From assembly GCA_903932695.1 (NCBI GenBank), contig CAIZGZ010000192.1, forward strand, positions 1 through 5,131: DNA of 5,131 bases, read 5' to 3'. The notes under the pieces are model-generated. The model did no database searches and had not been told where the DNA came from. It worked only from the letters and a program-made list of their open reading frames with translations. Numbering within the stretch: the first letter of the stretch is position 1; every line of letters starts with the position of its first letter. The translations under genes were made by a program, and so were the position numbers. Origin of the DNA: an uncultured Actinomycetes bacterium. GTDB lineage: Bacteria; Actinomycetota; Actinomycetes; Nanopelagicales; Nanopelagicaceae. This document shows positions 1 through 2,585 of this stretch, one piece after another.

Positions 1-19
1 AAAAATTCTCATAAAATTT

Positions 20-24
20 AAGGA
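20..24 (+). promoter_or_regulatory. Ribosome binding site deciding the start of the secreted protein gene
   Basis: AAGGA sits directly against the ATG at 25 but 9 nt before the ATG at 34, so it supports 34 as the start. An AT-rich TAAAAT at 12-17 could be a -10 element for a near-leaderless transcript starting at about 25, which would favour the first ATG instead. The two readings cannot be separated from sequence alone. Confidence 0.5.
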
Positions 25-33
25 ATGAACTCT

Positions 34-501
34 ATGAAAGTTAGACCAGTCTCTCGCCTAGCCACATTCGCTGTTGCGTTAGTAGCGCTCTCGTGTGCAA
101 TTGTTGGCACAGGTTCAGGTGCGCAGGCTGTAACGATTGCGCCAACTCAGGTCTTTGCCAATAATTGTGGAAGCGCGAGTTATAAGCCGACTTCACTGAC
201 TCAATTTTGTGCCGATGCGGGGACGCTAGTATCGACGATTAGATGGAGTTCCTGGTCGGCGGCAGGTGCTACCGGCACTGGAGTCTTGGCGATTAATAGT
301 TGTGACCCGTACTGCGCGGCCGGCAAGATCTACAAGAGCAACGTGGTCATTCACTTATCTGGTTTGAAAAAAGTTCACGGCAAGGAGTATCTCTTGCAGG
401 TATCCCTCACTCCAGTGAAGGGTGGGAAGTTTAATATCCCGCCATCAATGAAGGGCATTCCAGGCGGTGCATCATGGACGAGCTCAAGCTGGCGTAATTA
501 G
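34..501 (+). CDS. Small secreted Cys-containing protein of unknown function
   Basis: The product is 155 aa from the ATG at 34; an in-frame ATG at 25 would add three residues. The N-terminus is a classical Sec signal peptide: basic residues (K2, R4, R8), a hydrophobic core over about 10-24, and an AQA motif at 30-32 giving a likely cleavage before V33. The mature part of about 123 aa has four cysteines (C45, C59, C90, C94), enough for two disulfides outside the cell, and a W71-x-x-W74 pair. It also has the segment C90-D-P-Y-C94-A-A-G. This C...W-x-x-W...G-x-G...C-x-P-x-C-A-x-G layout resembles a group of short secreted actinobacterial proteins that I know only as uncharacterised. No catalytic motif, lipobox or sortase signal is visible. 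The gene runs convergently into lexA with 3 nt between stop codons and has no room for its own terminator. Membership in the lexA regulon is not supported. Expression and secretion look likely; function is unknown. Confidence 0.8.
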   Translation: MKVRPVSRLATFAVALVALSCAIVGTGSGAQAVTIAPTQVFANNCGSASYKPTSLTQFCADAGTLVSTIRWSSWSAAGATGTGVLAINSCDPYCAAGKIYKSNVVIHLSGLKKVHGKEYLLQVSLTPVKGGKFNIPPSMKGIPGGASWTSSSWRN

Positions 502-504
502 GTA

Positions 505-1182
505 TTAGCGAACCGAACGTAGAACTGCGGTGACCTTGCCTAGGATCTCGGCGTTATCGCCATCGATGGGAGCGTAATTATCGTTGGCAGGAAGAAGCCA
601 GATATGGCCATCTTTTTTGGAGAGAGTCTTTACGGTTGCTTCGCCATCGATCATCGCTGCAACGATCTCGCCCTTCTCTGCGCTCTTCTGTGAGCGAATC
701 ACAACGAAATCGCCGTCGCAGATTGCAAGATCGATCATGGAATCTCCTACAACTTTAAGTAAGAAGAGTTCTCCTTTACCGACGAGTGATTCAGGCAGCG
801 GGTAGACCTCTTCAATATGTTGTTCGGCGGTGATCGGCCCACCAGCGGCGATCCGACCCACCAACGGGATGTTCACTGTCTTCTCCGGCTTGATGGCATC
901 TTCGTGCTCAACGACTTCAAAGGCCCGACCTTTGGTGGCGTCCTTGCGGATAAAGCCCTTTTCGATCAAGGCATCGATCTGGTAGCTCACCGAGGCGGAG
1001 GAGGCAAGGCCAGCGGCAGCGCCGATCTCGCGCATAGAGGGCGGATAGCCCTGGGTGGCGATTGCCTCTTTAATCACGTTCAAAATCAGCTCTTGGCGGG
1101 AGGTAAGGCCGCTATCGGTTGGCTCGAGCTCTTCGGGAGCTGAGGCTGCTCGGGAAGCTGGGGAGGTCTCTTTTTTGCTCAT
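505..1182 (-). CDS. lexA: LexA, SOS-response transcriptional repressor with self-cleaving peptidase domain
   Basis: The product is 225 aa from the ATG at 1182. LexA dimers repress DNA-repair genes and cleave themselves when stimulated by RecA filaments. The first 25 residues form a variable polar tail. The winged helix-turn-helix covers about 26-90 (LTSRQ start, YPPSMREIG, then the recognition segment SSASVSYQIDAL). The cleavage site is A113-G114 in the stretch PLVGRIAAGGP. The S24-type catalytic pair is Ser148 in VVGDSM and Lys185 in EATVK, so all residues for autoproteolysis are present. Length is normal for actinobacterial LexA. The frame also opens upstream at a GTG at 1221, but that codon lies inside the LexA operator and would add a Tyr/Pro/Phe-rich stretch unlike LexA, so I reject it. 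No Shine-Dalgarno precedes the ATG, which suggests leaderless translation. The operator at 1214-1229 implies autorepression. Confidence 0.97.
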   Translation of the reverse strand: MSKKETSPASRAASAPEELEPTDSGLTSRQELILNVIKEAIATQGYPPSMREIGAAAGLASSASVSYQIDALIEKGFIRKDATKGRAFEVVEHEDAIKPEKTVNIPLVGRIAAGGPITAEQHIEEVYPLPESLVGKGELFLLKVVGDSMIDLAICDGDFVVIRSQKSAEKGEIVAAMIDGEATVKTLSKKDGHIWLLPANDNYAPIDGDNAEILGKVTAVLRSVR

Positions 1183-1188
1183 GGGATA

Positions 1189-1217
1189 AGGGTAGGGGAG
1201 ATAGGCGAAAAAGTCGA
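1189..1217 (-). promoter_or_regulatory. Candidate lexA promoter, possibly giving a leaderless transcript
   Basis: On the minus strand, TACCCT at 1194-1189 fits the actinobacterial -10 pattern TANNNT and lies 6 nt before the lexA ATG. Seventeen nt further upstream is TCGACT (1217-1212), a 4/6 match to TTGACA. Transcription would then start at or next to the A of the ATG, explaining why there is no ribosome binding site. The -35 would overlap the SOS box, as expected for LexA autorepression. These are short degenerate matches, so the call is tentative. Confidence 0.35.
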
Positions 1218-1229
1218 ACACTTGTTCGA
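1214..1229. promoter_or_regulatory. LexA operator (SOS box), perfect match
   Basis: TCGAACACTTGTTCGA is a perfect match to the mycobacterial/actinobacterial SOS box TCGAAC-N4-GTTCGA, with both 6-bp arms exactly inverted. It lies 31 nt upstream of the lexA start codon, where it can control lexA itself. It is also about 118 nt upstream of the divergent LysM gene, near that gene's candidate -35. Confidence 0.93.
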
Positions 1230-1236
1230 AAAAATG

Positions 1237-1265
1237 TTGCCAATGTCAGTGGGGTGGTCTATCTT
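1237..1265 (+). promoter_or_regulatory. Candidate promoter of the LysM gene
   Basis: TTGCCA (1237-1242) and TATCTT (1260-1265) are separated by 17 nt; each matches the sigma-70 family consensus at 4 to 5 of 6 positions. Transcription would begin at about 1272, inside the second SOS box, so LexA bound there would block initiation. The match and the geometry support it, but neither element is strong. Confidence 0.4.
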
Positions 1266-1271
1266 TATCTA

Positions 1272-1287
1272 TAGAACAGGTGTTCGA
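1272..1287. promoter_or_regulatory. LexA operator (SOS box) in front of the LysM gene, one mismatch
   Basis: TAGAACAGGTGTTCGA matches TCGAAC-N4-GTTCGA at 11 of 12 arm positions, with A in place of C at the second base. It sits 59 nt before the LysM start codon and just downstream of the candidate -10. It is probably the operator that makes this gene SOS-inducible. A further half-site, TCGAAC at 1294-1299, is followed by ACT and GTTAAC, that is a 3-nt spacer and a degenerate second arm; I do not count it as a full box. Confidence 0.8.
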
Positions 1288-1346
1288 ATCCCCTCGAACA
1301 CTGTTAACGAAAACGTTGATCACGACGTTGATGAAGGAGAACGACC

Positions 1347-1664
1347 ATGGCAGCTAACTCAGTGAGACTCACAAAGCGCGGACGTAACGTTGTACGTAGC
1401 ACCGCCCTCCTATCGCTATTAGTAGTGATTGGCGCTGGTTTTAGCGCAGTTGGTAATGCCTCAGAGAAAACAATTGATGCAACTCCTGCATCGACTGGCT
1501 ATGTGAAGGTTGTTGTTGCGCCCGGTGAGACCCTCTGGTCATTGGCATCGATGGTCGCCGGCAATCGCTCAATCTCTTCCGTCGAGGATGCGATTGTCTC
1601 CGCCAACAACCTCACAGGACCAGATCTCACAGCTGGCGCTCGCCTCTGGGTCCCTACTCGCTAA
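1347..1664 (+). CDS. LysM-domain membrane protein, probable SOS-induced cell-division inhibitor (YneA/DivS/Rv2719c-like)
   Basis: The product is 105 aa. The start is the ATG at 1347, 7 nt after a strong AAGGAG (1334-1339). The N-terminus is basic (R7, K10, R11, R13, R17), then a single hydrophobic segment spans about 19-36, placing the rest outside the membrane. A LysM peptidoglycan-binding domain occupies about 52-103: YVKVVVAPGETLWSLA opens it, N73-R74 and ANNLTGPDLTAGARLWVP close it. Small proteins of this build lie beside lexA across Gram-positives (YneA in Bacillus, DivS in Corynebacterium, Rv2719c in M. tuberculosis) and halt division during DNA damage. The divergent position, the two SOS boxes and the following nrdR gene all fit that role. 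No hydrolase domain is visible. Function is inferred from architecture and context; sequence conservation outside LysM is low in this group. Confidence 0.87.
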   Translation: MAANSVRLTKRGRNVVRSTALLSLLVVIGAGFSAVGNASEKTIDATPASTGYVKVVVAPGETLWSLASMVAGNRSISSVEDAIVSANNLTGPDLTAGARLWVPTR

Positions 1665-1753
1665 CTCCAGCAGCTCGTACGAAATCTTCTACGCGGCGCT
1701 AGGCGACACGCCGAGTTAAATCAGGCAAACCCTCAACTCTCGATGTACAGTTA

Positions 1754-1769
1754 ACACAACATCTAGGGG
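1754..1769. promoter_or_regulatory. Candidate NrdR box 1
   Basis: ACACAACATCTAGGGG agrees with the published NrdR box acaCwAtATaTwGtgt at 12 of 16 positions, including the whole left arm except one base. It lies about 238 nt before the nrdR start. NrdR repressors bind paired boxes upstream of ribonucleotide reductase operons, and this one has a partner 31 bp downstream. Confidence 0.5.
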
Positions 1770-1770
1770 T

Positions 1771-1804
1771 AAAACCGCAAAACGTGTCCATAAGTTGTGG
1801 TTTT
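1771..1804 (+). terminator. Terminator-like hairpin after the LysM gene
   Basis: AAAACCGCAA (1771-1780) can pair with TTGTGGTTTT (1795-1804) over 10 bp with one G-T pair, leaving a 14-nt loop; a T follows at 1805 and the run TTTTT is at 1801-1805. It could end the LysM transcript, and its flanking A-tract would let it work in either direction. The stem is AT-rich, the loop long and it lies 107 nt past the stop codon, so it may equally be incidental to the overlapping NrdR-box candidate. Confidence 0.3.
1785..1800. promoter_or_regulatory. Candidate NrdR box 2
   Basis: TGTCCATAAGTTGTGG agrees with acaCwAtATaTwGtgt at 9 of 16 positions, with agreement concentrated in the right arm. On its own this is weak. 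What supports it is position: it starts exactly 31 bp after box 1, the three-helical-turn spacing typical of tandem NrdR boxes. It overlaps the right arm of the terminator-like hairpin. Confidence 0.35.
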
Positions 1805-1870
1805 TCTTCCAGATCAGCTCTTTATCCGCTAGTGTCCAGCCTCTGCTCAAGAAAGAGCACGTAGGAAGAC

Positions 1871-1974
1871 GGTTCTAGGACTCGGTTCTAGAACATGGTT
1901 CTAGAACACGGTTGAAGTAGTCAGTACTAGAAGTCAGTACTAGAAGTAAGTACTAGAAGTCAGTACAGGAAAGA
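1871..1974. repeat. 13-bp tandem array of eight units with two sequence families in one register
   Basis: Eight consecutive 13-bp units start at 1871, 1884, 1897, 1910, 1923, 1936, 1949 and 1962. Units 1-3 are GGTTCTAGAACAY or close (unit 1 GGTTCTAGGACTC). Units 5-7 are AGTACTAGAAGTM. Unit 4 (GGTTGAAGTAGTC) is a junction that starts like the first family and ends like the second, and unit 8 (AGTACAGGAAAGA) is degraded and runs toward the nrdR ribosome binding site. CTAG occupies unit positions 5-8 in six units, so both families share the register. The 13 nt before unit 1 end in GAAGAC and may be a decayed extra unit. The first-family core GTTCTAGAAC is a perfect palindrome; the second contains the palindrome AGTACT. 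Possible roles are a multi-site operator for nrdR-nrdJ, a structured leader RNA, or a variable-number minisatellite. The function is unknown. Confidence 0.9.
1885..1907. repeat. Perfect 10-bp inverted repeat within the array
   Basis: Units 2 and 3 carry identical self-complementary cores GTTCTAGAAC at 1885-1894 and 1898-1907, separated only by ATG. They can pair as a 10-bp stem with a 3-nt loop in RNA, or each can serve alone as a two-fold symmetric protein site in DNA. Confidence 0.75.
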
Positions 1975-1978
1975 TTGT

Positions 1979-1984
1979 GAGGAG
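1979..1984 (+). promoter_or_regulatory. Ribosome binding site deciding the nrdR start
   Basis: GAGGAG ends 7 nt before the ATG at 1992, a good spacing. It overlaps the in-frame GTG at 1977, which therefore cannot be the start served by this site. Confidence 0.75.
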
Positions 1985-1991
1985 TGAAGGA

Positions 1992-2558
1992 ATGATCTGC
2001 CCGTTCTGCCGCCACGACGACTCTCGAGTCGTTGATTCGCGTCCAGCAGAAGAGGGCACTCTCATTCGCCGCCGTCGCGAGTGCACATCGTGCTCACGTC
2101 GCTTCACCACCTCCGAGACCTCGGTGCTCTTGATTATCAAGCGCTCGGGGGCGACAGAACCATTTAGTCGCGAGAAAGTGATCGCTGGCGTCCGCAAGGC
2201 ATGCCAGGGCCGTCCGGTCAACGATGACGATTTCGCACTCTTGGCTCAACGTGTCGAAGAAGCTCTTCGCGCCGATGGTCAAGCAGAGGTAGAAGCACAT
2301 GAAGTAGGAATGGCGATCCTCGCGCCACTTCGCGAACTAGATGAGGTTGCATATCTTCGTTATGCATCTGTCTATCGCAACTTCACATCGCTCGAAGATT
2401 TTGAAGGTGAGATCGCGTTACTCCGTGCCGCACCTTCAACTGCGTTAAAAACGAATCAGGGCCCCCTCCATGATTTGGTTGATTCGAATGAAGTACATGA
2501 GCAAGGTCCAGCCGCCCCAGCTGGTGCAGTAAAGAACGCAAGTTCTGCAAACATTTAA
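1992..2558 (+). CDS. nrdR: NrdR, nucleotide-sensing repressor of ribonucleotide reductase genes
   Basis: The product is 188 aa from the ATG at 1992, which gives the family's canonical opening MxCPFC; an upstream GTG at 1977 would add five residues over the ribosome binding site. NrdR is a zinc- and nucleotide-binding repressor that shuts ribonucleotide reductase promoters when dATP is high. The zinc ribbon uses C3, C6, C31 and C34, with DSRVVDSR and IRRRRECTSC between and around them as the DNA-binding part. An ATP cone follows at about 46-137 (IIKRSGATEPFSREKVIAGVRKAC, here K50 to C71, on to YLRYASVYRNF at 121-131). Known family members usually end near residue 150-170; here a polar Ala/Pro/Asn-rich tail runs from about 148 to 188 and looks unstructured. 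nrdJ starts 27 nt downstream, so the two are probably one operon and NrdR controls its own neighbour. Paired box candidates lie upstream at 1754-1800. Confidence 0.97.
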   Translation: MICPFCRHDDSRVVDSRPAEEGTLIRRRRECTSCSRRFTTSETSVLLIIKRSGATEPFSREKVIAGVRKACQGRPVNDDDFALLAQRVEEALRADGQAEVEAHEVGMAILAPLRELDEVAYLRYASVYRNFTSLEDFEGEIALLRAAPSTALKTNQGPLHDLVDSNEVHEQGPAAPAGAVKNASSANI

Positions 2559-2585
2559 TCAGCATCTATATAAGGAGCAATACGT

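Larger units (their letters stand above)
1665..1991. other. Long intergenic region between the LysM gene and nrdR
   Basis: This gap of about 330 nt has no convincing gene; the short frames crossing it lack ribosome binding sites and family resemblance. From left to right it holds a weak stem CGGCG/CGCCG (1694-1698 with 1709-1713, no T-run), two NrdR-box-like sites, an A/T-flanked hairpin (1771-1804), a small hairpin TGCTC/GAGCA (1844-1848 with 1855-1859), the 13-bp tandem array (1871-1974) and the nrdR ribosome binding site. I could not find a clear -35/-10 pair for nrdR. TTAACA (1751-1756) resembles a -35 but has no -10 at a proper distance. No cobalamin riboswitch is recognisable. Confidence 0.6.

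Noticed and set aside
584..1143. Plus-strand open frames across lexA
   Set aside because: They lie antisense to a complete, conserved lexA with intact catalytic residues and have no initiation signals.
1183..1221. Upstream GTG start for lexA at 1221, adding 13 residues
   Set aside because: The codon is inside the perfect LexA operator, the added residues (FDFFAYLPYPYP) do not resemble any LexA N-terminus, and no ribosome binding site precedes it.
1694..1713. Terminator CGGCG/CGCCG after the LysM gene
   Set aside because: Only a 5-bp stem with a 10-nt loop and no T-run behind it.
1510..1719. Overlapping small gene in another frame of the LysM gene
   Set aside because: No ribosome binding site, no recognisable domain, and it shadows a well-supported LysM coding frame.
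1871..1974. CRISPR array
   Set aside because: Units are 13 bp and directly adjacent with no unique spacers, and no cas genes are present.
1977..1991. Upstream GTG start for nrdR
   Set aside because: It overlaps the GAGGAG ribosome binding site; NrdR proteins begin MxCPFC, which matches the ATG at 1992.
1665..1991. Cobalamin riboswitch controlling nrdRJ
   Set aside because: I looked for the B12-box core and long-range stems and found no convincing match; a covariance-model scan would settle it.
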